64,000 nt of DNA from Alphaproteobacteria bacterium. GTDB taxonomy: Bacteria > Pseudomonadota > Alphaproteobacteria > Rickettsiales > UBA998. Made by a program: the position numbers and the translations under genes. Shown piece after piece: positions 8,198 to 17,011 of the stretch. The DNA lies in NCBI GenBank assembly GCA_004292675.1, contig RDXO01000017.1, positions 1 to 64,000 on the forward strand, read 5' to 3'. A model generated the notes under the pieces. That model was not told the DNA's origin and searched no databases. It was given only the letters and a program-made list of their open reading frames with translations. Position 1 is the first letter of the stretch. Each line of letters starts with the position of its first letter.

Positions 8198-8530
8198 ATG
8201 CCGCATATAACATTTATATTGAACGATGGGACAGAGCGCGAAGTGCCTGCGGATGTCGGAACTTCTGTGTTGGAAATAGCACATAAACATCAGATTCCCC
8301 TTGAAGGTGCGTGTGAGGGATCGTTGGCGTGTTCCACGTGCCATGTGATCGTAGAAGACACGTTTTTTGATAAACTTGTTCCTCCAAGCGAAGATGAAGA
8401 AGATATGCTTGACCTTGCATTCGGGTTGACACATACTTCGAGGCTAGGATGCCAAATTCTTATGACCGATGCATTGGACGGTTTACGGGTGCGGCTTCCA
8501 TCAGCAACAAAAAATAACTTGTCAGGATGA
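8198..8530 (+). CDS. fdx: [2Fe-2S] ferredoxin, adrenodoxin/ISC type
   Basis: This 110-residue protein has the cluster ligands in the adrenodoxin pattern C-x5-C-x2-C ([10 protein letters not shown]) plus a fourth Cys in LGCQILM, and the acidic EDEEDML patch used to dock partners. It carries electrons for iron-sulfur cluster assembly or related oxidoreductases in the cytoplasm. The start has the RBS GGAGTGAG. Its stop overlaps the next start by ATGA. Other ISC genes are not nearby, although cyaY lies at 34.8 kb. Confidence 0.9.
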   Translation: MPHITFILNDGTEREVPADVGTSVLEIAHKHQIPLEGACEGSLACSTCHVIVEDTFFDKLVPPSEDEEDMLDLAFGLTHTSRLGCQILMTDALDGLRVRLPSATKNNLSG

Positions 8531-10002
8531 TAAATACTATGTCGTATGAGAAAACAGACGCAACCGTAAAAAAGACGGATGAACAAGGGGTGGTTACATC
8601 ATTATTAGTCGCAGCTTTTGTGATTGTGTTGGTGGTAATTTCGTTTTTGGCTTATAAGTCAGGGGTAGATCCCAAGCAACTCAAAGCGGATGTTGTGGCA
8701 TTTCAAGCAAAAATTAGCGAACTCTATGCAGCCGAAGGCATTGATGTGAAGCTGGATTATGCCCAAATAGAAGCAGAAGGTGGCTTGTTCCGCAAAACCA
8801 TTACGTTAAGCGATCCTTCTCTTACGATTAAAACGGATAAAGTGTATTATACACTCGGTAGCACGAACGCGATTATCTCACCGACAGACGAACATTATCA
8901 TGAATTTACGGTAGAATTGGCATCACCCGTGACGGTGCATTATGGTAATTCTTCGCGTGTGGCACATTTAGTATCGCAAAAACCGTTCACGATTGCGTTG
9001 CTGAAAGATAAAGAAGATGGCAAATATTATTATCAAATGCCACTACATGAGCAGTTTTCGTTGAAAGTTTCTGAGGGCGGTGCAGAAAAGATTTATGATA
9101 TTACTGCGAAAGTAGAGGGTTCTGAGCCATTGTCGCATGTTTCAGGGGCGTTCATTTATGGCGATATGAAGCATTATGAAGTCACTGCACAGTTGACGGA
9201 TGCCACTATTGTGAATGATAAGGCAACAACACGTCTTGCTGAGGCATCCTATGTATATTCATTGGAAGATATGCAAGAAGTTTCTGAACTTCATGTGGGG
9301 AACGTCACCAGTGATCTGATTCCGCAAACATTAGCACCCTTGGCATTGGATGTGACGCAACGTGCGCAAATCCATGATGAAGGAGCGCGTCGTGTGATTG
9401 ATATTGAGCAAATGAAATTGGCAGGAACAGGATTCTCCGTAGATGTCGGGGGAGAACTCACGTTGAGTGATGGGGAATTATTACCATTGGCACGCGTGCA
9501 TGTGTCCACTCAAGGTGCAGCGACATTGCTTGATGCATTAACGACAGCGAATATCATGCCCGCCACTATCAAAGAATTGGTCGTAACTTCCTTGAAGCGT
9601 ATTGCTCCGTCATGGAATGGTAAAGTGGAGACACCGTTGGAATTTGCTTTGGTGCGTACCTCCGATTCTCCGTTTATGATTGGTGCGATGAAGGCTGATG
9701 AATTATTTGCAATGTTGTTTCAGCAATATTTTATGATGCAGCAACAAGCTATTCAAAATATGACTCCTCCTGCTGTGCAAGATGCAGATGCGCAAAAAAC
9801 TGATGCACCAGTGGATGCGGTAACTCCTGAAGCGACAACACCTGAAGCGACGGAGTCAACCCCAGTAGAACCAAAGGTCGCACCTGAGGCTGCACCAAAC
9901 GCTACCCCAAAAGAGGGTGCAACTGTCGCACCTGAGGCAACACCAAGCGACGTTCCTGCAAAGGAAGTAGTGACTCCTGAAGCTACTCCTGCGGCGCACT
10001 AA
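8527..10002 (+). CDS. Membrane-anchored periplasmic protein with Pro/Ala/Thr-rich tail, unknown function
   Basis: This 491-residue protein has a short cytoplasmic N-terminus and one transmembrane helix (about residues 24-43, [20 protein letters not shown]). A beta-rich domain of about 350 residues follows, recalling the DUF2125/DUF945 class of alphaproteobacterial periplasmic proteins (weak resemblance). The last 80 residues are a low-complexity tail with repeated TPEAT and APEA units. ATG at 8527 overlaps the ferredoxin stop; ATG at 8539 is an alternative with AGGA upstream. The 3' end touches pepF by one base, so the four genes from fdx to recO read as one operon. Confidence 0.6.
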   Translation: MINTMSYEKTDATVKKTDEQGVVTSLLVAAFVIVLVVISFLAYKSGVDPKQLKADVVAFQAKISELYAAEGIDVKLDYAQIEAEGGLFRKTITLSDPSLTIKTDKVYYTLGSTNAIISPTDEHYHEFTVELASPVTVHYGNSSRVAHLVSQKPFTIALLKDKEDGKYYYQMPLHEQFSLKVSEGGAEKIYDITAKVEGSEPLSHVSGAFIYGDMKHYEVTAQLTDATIVNDKATTRLAEASYVYSLEDMQEVSELHVGNVTSDLIPQTLAPLALDVTQRAQIHDEGARRVIDIEQMKLAGTGFSVDVGGELTLSDGELLPLARVHVSTQGAATLLDALTTANIMPATIKELVVTSLKRIAPSWNGKVETPLEFALVRTSDSPFMIGAMKADELFAMLFQQYFMMQQQAIQNMTPPAVQDADAQKTDAPVDAVTPEATTPEATESTPVEPKVAPEAAPNATPKEGATVAPEATPSDVPAKEVVTPEATPAAH

Positions 10003-11804
10003 TGAGGGATGGTGACGTGGATGTCGTTCCATCATGGCGGTTGGATGATCTCTTTGCGCATCCTGATGCCCCTGAGCTTCATGAACATATGCAGCGCGTG
10101 CGTGGTGACGTTTTCGCATTCGCTGCCTTATGGCGGGGCAAGGTGAAGCAAGCGGATGGGCAGGAGCTTGCTTCTGCAATAGCTGCCTATGAGCGCATTC
10201 ACGATGATATTGGGTGTGCTTCGTCTTACGGAGATTTGCTTTTTGCGGCGGATGCCCATGATGCTAAGGTGATTGCAGCCTATCAAGCCATAGAAGAATG
10301 GGCAAATGAGCTAGCCACGCATCTTGTGTTTTTCTCTCTTGAGCTTAATCAGATTGCATGGGAGCATCTTGAGACTTTGTGCCACACTACACAAGAATTA
10401 GCGCATTATCTCCCATGGTTGCGTGATGTGCGTGATGTACAGCCACACCAGTTGGATGAACGCACTGAGCAATTATTTATTGAAAAATCTATCAGTGCGC
10501 ATCATGCATGGATTCGTCTTTATGATGATTTGTGTGTGCGCATGAAGATACAAATAGGCGATGCCTCCTATTCACTGACGCACGCTATTGACATGTTGAG
10601 TGATGCCCATGCGCAGGTGCGCTATGATGCTGCGAGTGCTTTAGCGCAGGCATTTGCCCAGCATAAAGATAATTTTGCACTGATATTGAATGTGTTGATG
10701 AAGGATAAGGCGATAGATGATGCGTGGCATCATTTTGCAACGCCCGATGCGGAGCGTCATCTAGCGAATCAAGTCGAGCCTGAGATTGTGGCGCGATTGG
10801 TAGAGAGCGTGACGGCACATTATGCTGATATATCGCATCGTTATTATCGCTTCAAAGCCAAGATGATGGGACGTGAGCGGTTGCATTATGCGGATCGCAA
10901 TGCGCCGATTGATTGGGGGATTGAATCTGAACCCTACATCCCATGGCAGGATGCTAAAAATATGGTGTTGGATGCGTATCGTGCTTTTTCACCGCATATT
11001 GCGTCACTTGCGCAGCGATTTTTTGATGAGGGATGGATTGATGCCGATGTGCGTGATGGCAAAACATCGGGAGCATTTTCACACCCTGTAACGCCATCAA
11101 AACATCCCTATATTTTGATGAATTATCAGGGAAAAATGAATGATGTCATGACGTTGGCGCATGAGCTTGGGCATGGCGTGCATCAGTTGCTTGCAGCACA
11201 TAATGGCGCGTTGATGGCGGATACGCCACTGACATTAGCGGAAACGGCTTCGGTATTTGGTGAACAGCTTGTCTTTCGTCATTTGTTGGAACAAGCCCCC
11301 GATCCACGCATGAAACAACGCTTAATGGCGGATAAAATTGAAGATATGCTGAATACGGTTGTGCGGCAAATTGCGTTTTATCATTTTGAGATGCGGATAC
11401 ACCATGCGCGCAAAGATGGGGAGCTTTCTGCAGAAGCGATTGCGCAGCATTGGTTTGATGTGCAGCAAGAAAGCCTTGGTGATGCATTTGATTATACTGA
11501 TGATTATGCCTATTATTGGTGCTATGTTTCGCATTTTTATCATTCCCCTTTTTATGTCTATGCCTATGCGTTTGGGGAGTGCCTCGTACACGCGCTCTAT
11601 GCACGCTATGAAGATGAGAAGGCTCAGAATAATGCGCAGTGGTTTTTAGAGCGTTATACGGAGCTTTTGGCAGCAGGCGGTACGCAACGTCATAAGGAAT
11701 TATTGCAGCCTCTTGGGTTGGATTTAGCCGATGCAGGATTTTGGAATCAGGGGATGCAGCAGATGGTACGGTTGATGGACGCGCTCGAAGCAACGCGTGC
11801 ATGA
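10002..11804 (+). CDS. pepF: Oligoendopeptidase F-type metallopeptidase (M3 family)
   Basis: This 600-residue, mainly helical protein has the zinc motif HELGH at residues 387-391 and a downstream acidic ligand region (TLAETASVFGEQ) spaced as in family M3B. It degrades short peptides in the cytoplasm. Length and motifs match PepF. ATG at 10002 overlaps the preceding stop by one base, and its own stop overlaps the recO start (ATGA). Confidence 0.9.
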   Translation: MRDGDVDVVPSWRLDDLFAHPDAPELHEHMQRVRGDVFAFAALWRGKVKQADGQELASAIAAYERIHDDIGCASSYGDLLFAADAHDAKVIAAYQAIEEWANELATHLVFFSLELNQIAWEHLETLCHTTQELAHYLPWLRDVRDVQPHQLDERTEQLFIEKSISAHHAWIRLYDDLCVRMKIQIGDASYSLTHAIDMLSDAHAQVRYDAASALAQAFAQHKDNFALILNVLMKDKAIDDAWHHFATPDAERHLANQVEPEIVARLVESVTAHYADISHRYYRFKAKMMGRERLHYADRNAPIDWGIESEPYIPWQDAKNMVLDAYRAFSPHIASLAQRFFDEGWIDADVRDGKTSGAFSHPVTPSKHPYILMNYQGKMNDVMTLAHELGHGVHQLLAAHNGALMADTPLTLAETASVFGEQLVFRHLLEQAPDPRMKQRLMADKIEDMLNTVVRQIAFYHFEMRIHHARKDGELSAEAIAQHWFDVQQESLGDAFDYTDDYAYYWCYVSHFYHSPFYVYAYAFGECLVHALYARYEDEKAQNNAQWFLERYTELLAAGGTQRHKELLQPLGLDLADAGFWNQGMQQMVRLMDALEATRA

Positions 11805-12550
11805 GTGTACGTTGGTCGGATAGTGCGTGCCTGTTGCGCGTGACGTTACTTAATGAAGATGATGCAATGGTCGATATGATCACCCACAATCATGGTCGGG
11901 TGCGTGCGGTGGCGCGTCGTGCCATGACTCCCGCTTTGCGTGCTATCTATCAGCAAACGAATCTTCTTACCGTTCATGTGCAAGCGCGTGATGAACATGC
12001 CTTAGGGCATATGGATGCTGAGATCATCACACCCTATTGCGCCTTATTGGCAAGTGAACGTTGGCGTTGGTATGCAGCGCAAGCGGCAAGTGCGGTGCTG
12101 CTTAAAGCCCTAGGGGAGGGGGATGCTGCGTCTGAGATATATACGCTGCTTGTGCATTATTATGATGCATTGGCGCACCGTACCAAAAACGCACACCAAG
12201 CATTGATGCTGCATACGTTGATGGAGTTTCATTTATTGGGTTTTATGGGTTATGGCTTGGATCTTTCGTGCTGTGCCGTAACGGGGAGTGTGGAGGATTT
12301 GGGTTATATTTCCCCGAAGACGGGACGCGTCGTTACCCGCGAGGTAGCAGAACCGTACCGTGATAAATTATTCCCATTGCCGCTTTATTATCGTGATGCG
12401 AGCCATAGCCCAACAGCGCATGAAGTGTATGATGCTCTCATCATGAATAGCTATTTTTTACGTACACGCTTGTTTGAGGCGCATCATGGGATGCTCCCTG
12501 AACCACGCATACGCTTAGAAGAAAGTGCGCGTGGGTGGTTGATGCCGTAG
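11801..12550 (+). CDS. recO: DNA repair protein RecO
   Basis: The 249-residue protein from ATG 11801 begins with the RecO OB-fold (SDSACLLRVTLLNEDDAMVDMITHNHGRVRAVARRA). The helical C-terminal domain has the family pattern LHTLMEFHLLGFMGYGLDLSCCAVTG. RecO loads RecA onto SSB-coated DNA with RecR. The zinc-binding cysteines of some homologues are only partly present (SCCAVTG). The frame is open upstream, but the ATGA overlap with pepF and the alignment fix the start. Confidence 0.85.
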   Translation: MSVRWSDSACLLRVTLLNEDDAMVDMITHNHGRVRAVARRAMTPALRAIYQQTNLLTVHVQARDEHALGHMDAEIITPYCALLASERWRWYAAQAASAVLLKALGEGDAASEIYTLLVHYYDALAHRTKNAHQALMLHTLMEFHLLGFMGYGLDLSCCAVTGSVEDLGYISPKTGRVVTREVAEPYRDKLFPLPLYYRDASHSPTAHEVYDALIMNSYFLRTRLFEAHHGMLPEPRIRLEESARGWLMP

Positions 12551-12576
12551 AAATTTACAGGCTAGGTGTCCGTACC

Positions 12577-12612
12577 CGTAACGATAGGTTCTTTAACTAA
12601 CCTATCGTTACG
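12577..12612. terminator. Hairpin between convergent recO and helicase genes
   Basis: A perfect 14-bp inverted repeat (CGTAACGATAGGTT and its complement, 8-nt loop) lies between two convergent genes and could terminate both. It lacks a clear T run. The CGATAGGTT/AACCTATCG core recurs at 16942-17001 and 52539-52601, so it belongs to a third repeat family. A fragment of family 2 (GCCTGCTTTGCGCCAAGCATGACG) follows at 12632-12655. Confidence 0.5.
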
Positions 12613-12672
12613 CGCTATTATTGGTACTGGATGCCTGCTTTGCGCCAAGCATGACGAAATGTAATGGGTGTA

Positions 12673-14220
12673 TCACACAGTTTTTAGTTGCAAAATACGC
12701 CCAATATGAAAAACATATTCCGCATGGTGCGTGGTGCAATAGGCGCGTAAGGCAGGGAAAATCTTGCCACGATATTCTTCATCACCTATCGAACGGGGAA
12801 TAATAATCCGCGTGGATTTATGATCATTCGCTTTCAAATAGACCATTTCTAGGGGGTGTTGGGTTTCTAAGGCACGGTGAAGCATAGTAATTTTATCTTC
12901 CCACGAGAGGTGTAGTGCTGCTTGTGCATAAGCGTGGCTCGTGAGGAACTTAAATATCCGTGCATCGGTGCGGATATGTCCCTTTTTGATGGGAGTGGCT
13001 AAGCGAATGCCTTCAAACGAGGTGCAACGGCTGAATGCGACATAAGTTTGTCCGCCACTAAACGCCCCTTTATCCATATCAATCACGACATGATCAAAGG
13101 TTTTGCCTTGGCTTTTGTGAATGGTAATCGCCCATGCAAGCCGAAAAGGATATTGGGTAAAGCTGCCCGCTGGTTTTGAGATAATCGATCCCGCATTGAC
13201 GGAGAATTTATAGACTTCCCACATAAAGGGATAGACGGAGACAGATTGTTCCGTATCATGGAGTCGTACACGTATATATTCGTCGCCTTCTTCATCATGC
13301 CTGAGTGCAATAATTTTGCCAAGCGTGCCATTGACCCAACGTTGTTTTGGATCATTATTCAGCAACATAATGTGCGCGCCTATTTTGAACTCTAATGCCT
13401 GCGCCGTAGGGTGATATTCTTTGCCAAAATCACCATCAATGGAGGCTTTGCGCATGTGGAGCTTGCCGGGCAATGCTTCTAAATGGGTGGCATTAATGGC
13501 ATCGGCTTTACTGTTGGTGGTGGTAAGATGGATGGTATGCGCGCTCTCATCCTCAGATGCGATAGGTATATAACGCGTATTGAGAGTATCAATATCCGCA
13601 TCTTCAACCGAATTGGTGCGGATTTTATTGAGAAGATGCACAAAATCTTCGTCTTTTTGACGATAGATAGTTTCCAGTTCGATAACTTCCAGCGGTTCAC
13701 CTTCTAGTGCTTTGGCACTAAAGAAATAGGGGGTGTTATAATGATGGGTGAACATATCAGATTCAGTCTGATTGGTGACGGGGGGCAGTTGGTAGAGATC
13801 GCCTACAAAGATCATCTTCACGCCGCCAAATGCTTGCGATTCATCTGCACCATACATGCGCAAAAACACATCAATGCAATCCAGCATATCTGCCCGTAGC
13901 ATGGAGACTTCATCAATGATGATGGTATGTAGATTTTTATAGAATTCAGGATCGCTTGGTGCACTCTCTTTAGAGAGGATTTTTTCAGGGGTAACATCAA
14001 TATAAAAATTGAAAAAGCGGTGAATCGTCTGCCCTTTAACATTCAAAGCGGCAACGCCCGTGGGAGCAAGCACTATAGGCTTCGTGCGCGCATGTTCGCA
14101 AAAATAGTCCAATAAGGTGGATTTCCCTGTTCCTGCTTTGCCTGTGATGAACAAATGCACGTGCGGTTGTTCCATCATGGTGAGGGCATAGCTAAATTGT
14201 TTGTTCAATTCTAATGCCAT
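12673..14220 (-). CDS. Pif1/RecD-like DNA helicase with WYL-like C-terminal domain
   Basis: This 515-residue SF1B helicase has Walker A GKAGTGKSTL (about residues 27-36), Walker B IIIDEVSMLR (about 97-106), GDLYQLPP (motif III), LRLAWAITIHKSQGKTF and YVAFSRCTS (motif VI). Such Pif1/RecD2-like enzymes unwind DNA 5'-3' and are often annotated as AAA or DEAD/DEAH helicases. The C-terminal 60 residues (PLEMVYLKAN...RIIIPRSIG...HIGRIL) resemble a WYL domain, a ligand- or nucleic-acid-sensing module. I see no obvious RBS. It is a lone gene on the minus strand before tRNA-Val. Confidence 0.8.
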   Translation of the reverse strand: MALELNKQFSYALTMMEQPHVHLFITGKAGTGKSTLLDYFCEHARTKPIVLAPTGVAALNVKGQTIHRFFNFYIDVTPEKILSKESAPSDPEFYKNLHTIIIDEVSMLRADMLDCIDVFLRMYGADESQAFGGVKMIFVGDLYQLPPVTNQTESDMFTHHYNTPYFFSAKALEGEPLEVIELETIYRQKDEDFVHLLNKIRTNSVEDADIDTLNTRYIPIASEDESAHTIHLTTTNSKADAINATHLEALPGKLHMRKASIDGDFGKEYHPTAQALEFKIGAHIMLLNNDPKQRWVNGTLGKIIALRHDEEGDEYIRVRLHDTEQSVSVYPFMWEVYKFSVNAGSIISKPAGSFTQYPFRLAWAITIHKSQGKTFDHVVIDMDKGAFSGGQTYVAFSRCTSFEGIRLATPIKKGHIRTDARIFKFLTSHAYAQAALHLSWEDKITMLHRALETQHPLEMVYLKANDHKSTRIIIPRSIGDEEYRGKIFPALRAYCTTHHAEYVFHIGRILQLKTV

Positions 14221-14287
14221 CAGGGCAATCCGTGCGGGAGTATGACAAAAAGTACATCGTTACATAGTTCGTATCATATGAGTTTTA

Positions 14288-14363
<76 letters not shown>

Positions 14364-14442
14364 AAACGAATCTTTGCAGATTACTGTTTGTGAACGACGC
14401 AAATAACATGGAATTACTTGCGTCGTCAAGAAAAAAATGAAC

Positions 14443-14739
14443 TTATGCAGCCTTTTTTTGCAAAGCGGCGTTTACAGCATCTTTCATTTGTTTGCCTGCT
14501 TTGAATTTAGGCTGGTTAGATGCTTGGATTTTAATCACTGCACCTGTGCGAGGGTTGCGTCCCTCAGTTGCTTTACGATGGCTCACACCAAACGTACCAA
14601 ACCCTACAAGGCGTACTTCGTCACCTTGTGCTAAAGCCATCACAATCGCATCACAGCACGCATCAAGTGCTTTTGTTGCATCTGCTTTTGTAAGGCCAGC
14701 GGCATCTGCGATAGCTGCCACGAGTTCGTTTTTATTCAT
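14443..14739 (-). CDS. hup: HU-type nucleoid DNA-binding protein
   Basis: This 98-residue protein is typical HU: MNKNELVAAIADAAGLTKAD at the N-terminus and the DNA-binding arm GRNPRTGAVIKI with the intercalating proline in RNPRTG. HU bends and compacts DNA and supports replication and recombination. The RBS (AGGAGATTAG before the ATG) is good. It lies 80 bp before tRNA-Val on the same strand. Confidence 0.93.
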   Translation of the reverse strand: MNKNELVAAIADAAGLTKADATKALDACCDAIVMALAQGDEVRLVGFGTFGVSHRKATEGRNPRTGAVIKIQASNQPKFKAGKQMKDAVNAALQKKAA

Positions 14740-14895
14740 ACTAATCTCCTATTTAGGTAATGGTTTATGGTGTTGACTATGCGAGTTCACATGAAACATC
14801 ACTGCAACTATCTTATGCATGGAATTTTTGCAATGTAAATCAGTTTTTTATGCTTGATGCAAAAAAAATAGCCGTTTTGTGCCGTTTATGTATCA

Positions 14896-15534
14896 TTACG
14901 CCACCATACGATGAATTTGCTGCACAGGAACTAGAGGCTCGCGTGTTCTTTCATCATGAGTTGATTCTAGGATGGAGAGCGGAAGATTATCCTCTAAGGA
15001 ACGCTGCACGCGCATCATGGCATTATGAATGAAGGTTGCGTGACATTCAGTGACATCCACTTCACCATCATGCGTCATGACGAAATAACGTGGATGGGGG
15101 AGGGTAGCTCCCATCGTTTCTTTAGAAACGTCATAACGCCATTGATAATCCCGCACCCATGCAAGTAATTGATTGGAGTTTTGGACATAATCCTTCGGAA
15201 GGTTAGGGTACGAACCTTCAAGCGGGATATGGATGAATTGATGCGGTTGTTTCTCAATCTCGACAGTTCCCAATAGCTGTGGTGTCAGTGGGTGTTCAGG
15301 GCGAATACCCGTCATGGCAATAAGATGCTGCTCCGCCTTCGATGCGAGATCAGAACCTAGATGCTGTGGCGGTGTGATGGCGTTAAATGAGCCAAAACCC
15401 AATTCAGGATGTTCTGGACGGGTAGGGACACGGGATAGTAATACCGCCACCTCATGTGAATGTGCATTGCGCACGGTATAAATGAGGTTGATGTTAGGGG
15501 TGTGATCGGTGGGTGTATGAAGTTGCTGTGTCAT
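14896..15534 (-). CDS. Unknown 212-residue cytoplasmic protein
   Basis: I do not recognise the family. The protein has no signal peptide or membrane span. It has an N-terminal strand INLIYTVRNAHSHEVAVLLSR, a helix GSDLASKAEQHLIAMTGI, then the strands LLGTVEIEKQPHQFIHIP. This strand-helix-strand order faintly recalls a Nudix domain that has lost its catalytic Glu box, but the resemblance is too weak to assign. The ATG has AAAGGAT 7-13 bases upstream as RBS. It stands alone between HU and the AT-rich region at 15.6 kb. Confidence 0.55.
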   Translation of the reverse strand: MTQQLHTPTDHTPNINLIYTVRNAHSHEVAVLLSRVPTRPEHPELGFGSFNAITPPQHLGSDLASKAEQHLIAMTGIRPEHPLTPQLLGTVEIEKQPHQFIHIPLEGSYPNLPKDYVQNSNQLLAWVRDYQWRYDVSKETMGATLPHPRYFVMTHDGEVDVTECHATFIHNAMMRVQRSLEDNLPLSILESTHDERTREPLVPVQQIHRMVA

Positions 15535-15792
15535 TGAATCTATCCTTTGTTTCTTGCTTCACGTGAGGGGATGCTAGCCTATTGCACCGCGAAAGACAAG
15601 CGAAGCTGTGTGAAGATTGGATGACAAGATCATGCCTAAAAATTAGACCATGCGCAAATTGCATAGATGAAGTAATTAGTGGGCAGTTTAATAAAACTAT
15701 AATAATTTTTAATTTAATTATAAAGTATTTTTGTGGTATTATTAGTGTATTATTTATAATAATGTAAATTTTTGGGGGAGCATGGAAATCCT

Positions 15793-16359
15793 ATGAGTAA
15801 AGACAAAGATGCGATAATAACGAATAATACCAACAGAACATTTCACGCCATACAAGAAACAAATGGTAAATTTGATATTGTTGCTGTGCGACCGGGGCAA
15901 ACAATCGAGGGCGTGGATGTGTTGTTAGCTGAGAGTGACCCGAGGAAGGTTTCATCGAATACGCCCGCAATACGTATCCCGAGTGGCGTGATTGGCTCAC
16001 CACGGGTGGATATTCGCATGGATAATGACGGTGTGGTTGTCAATGTACGATCAGGGCTTGCAGGGATGGTTGCTCCTATTATCCATAGTCAGCGTGCAGA
16101 AAGTATGAATAATTTTGTGCCTTTGTCTCAGATTGTGCAAAATGAACCGTTCTGGGGTGAGGTATTAAAAGAACATCGAAGCGAGCTAGGGTTGCGTGCG
16201 GATGCGCTTGGCATGGATGCAACTGTTGTTGCGCAAGTTAGCGCCATAAAAATCTCGTCCATGGGGGTGGGCTATGATGGCGCGCCCACATCCACGATCG
16301 AGTCCCCAATACTGCCCAATGTGATGGGTTCTAGGGACAAACCGATAGGAATAGCCTAA
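15793..16359 (+). CDS. Unknown 188-residue protein
   Basis: No family is recognised. It begins MSKDKDAIITNNTNRTFHA and is rich in Val, Ile, Gly and Asp, suggesting a beta-rich fold. It has no signal peptide, membrane span or cysteine. The ATG at 15793 follows GGGGGAG at 15774-15780, a long spacing; the frame is open from a TTG at 15772. The upstream 15640-15770 is very AT-rich and could hold a strong promoter. It may belong with the other unknown accessory proteins of the window. Confidence 0.5.
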   Translation: MSKDKDAIITNNTNRTFHAIQETNGKFDIVAVRPGQTIEGVDVLLAESDPRKVSSNTPAIRIPSGVIGSPRVDIRMDNDGVVVNVRSGLAGMVAPIIHSQRAESMNNFVPLSQIVQNEPFWGEVLKEHRSELGLRADALGMDATVVAQVSAIKISSMGVGYDGAPTSTIESPILPNVMGSRDKPIGIA

Positions 16360-16389
16360 AAAATTGATGCAGCGTGAAGAAAATGCTTG

Positions 16390-16435
16390 AAAAATTACCT
16401 CATAATTACTAAAATGTAATTATGAGGTAATTTTT
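16390..16435 (+). promoter_or_regulatory. Perfect 20-bp inverted repeat, operator or hairpin over the arsR RBS
   Basis: Two perfect 20-bp arms (16390-16409 and 16416-16435) flank the loop TAAAAT, and the right arm ends at the base before the start codon. The arm contains TTACCTCATAATTAC. The only possible Shine-Dalgarno, GAGG at 16424-16427, lies inside the right arm, so an RNA hairpin would hide it. As DNA it is a strong candidate operator for the ArsR dimer and predicts autoregulation. Confidence 0.7.
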
Positions 16436-16768
16436 ATGCAGAAGTCCTACATTGAAGAAGTGACGCAATTTTTGAAACTTGTTGCTAACGCTAATCGTCT
16501 GTTAATACTGCAAATTTTATTAGATGGCGAGGCGAATGTTGGTGATCTGGAAACTCAGTTGGGGGTGTCGCAGCCTGCTCTTTCGCAGCATCTTGCGCGG
16601 ATGCGTCAGGAAGGTATTTTGGAGACGCGGCGGGCAGGGCAGCAGATATTTTATTCTGTCCGTGATCCACGTGTGGTTGCTATGCTGAAGACGATGAAGC
16701 ACGTATTTGAAGATCAATCACATCTTTATGCGGATAATAGCGCATCATCCCGATCCTACACAGGCTAA
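16436..16768 (+). CDS. ArsR/SmtB-family repressor without cysteines
   Basis: This 110-residue winged-helix protein has LVANANRLLILQILLDGEANVGDLE, the recognition helix VSQPALSQHLARMR and the wing EGILETRRAGQQIFYSV. It resembles the NolR/BigR/HlyU branch of ArsR. It has no Cys at all, so it cannot use Cys-based metal or sulfide sensing. Its start codon abuts a perfect 20-bp inverted repeat, so it probably represses itself. The next thing downstream is a repeat element, so other targets, if any, lie elsewhere. Confidence 0.85.
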   Translation: MQKSYIEEVTQFLKLVANANRLLILQILLDGEANVGDLETQLGVSQPALSQHLARMRQEGILETRRAGQQIFYSVRDPRVVAMLKTMKHVFEDQSHLYADNSASSRSYTG

Positions 16769-16780
16769 TGTTTTGTGTGC

Positions 16781-16907
16781 TATAGTGCTACCATTATATA
16801 ATTACCGATTGATCGGTAATTATATAATGGTAAAAGCACTATAAATCATATGGTTATAGTCGTTCTTTGACATAAAAAATGAGTATTTTTTTTGTCAAAC
16901 GACTATA
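16781..16907 (+). mobile_element. MITE-like double-hairpin element (TATAG family), complete copy
   Basis: This 127-bp element is the cleanest copy. Hairpin A runs TATAGTGCT-ACCATTATATAATTACC to AAAGCACTATA with centre GATTGATC. Hairpin B runs TATAGTCGTT to AACGACTATA with an A/T-rich loop. Both hairpins begin and end with TATAG/CTATA. No coding capacity is seen. The B hairpin ends in a T run and may terminate arsR transcription. Confidence 0.7.
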
Positions 16908-16941
16908 AACAACATGAACTGTAGGTAATGAAAACATATTG

Positions 16942-17001
16942 TAGCGCGTCACGATAGGTACGCTTATATAAAACGTAACTAACCTACTGAAACGCGCTCT
17001 A
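16942..17001. repeat. Repeat family 3, palindromic copy
   Basis: The ends are inverted (TAGCGCGT and ACGCGCTCTA). The interior has CACGATAGGTACG and CGTAACTAACCTA. Related sequences are at 12577-12612, 23749-23790, 52450-52489 and 52539-52601. This one lies just past the end of the FKBP-like gene on the minus strand and may be its terminator. Confidence 0.5.
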
Positions 17002-17011
17002 GTGCGATGGT

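Noticed and set aside
11146..11889. 247-codon minus-strand ORF
   Set aside because: Antisense to pepF and recO, both well-supported; its composition is that of a reversed coding strand.
14896..15534. Nudix hydrolase
   Set aside because: Only a loose strand-helix-strand resemblance; the Nudix box REUxEE is absent.
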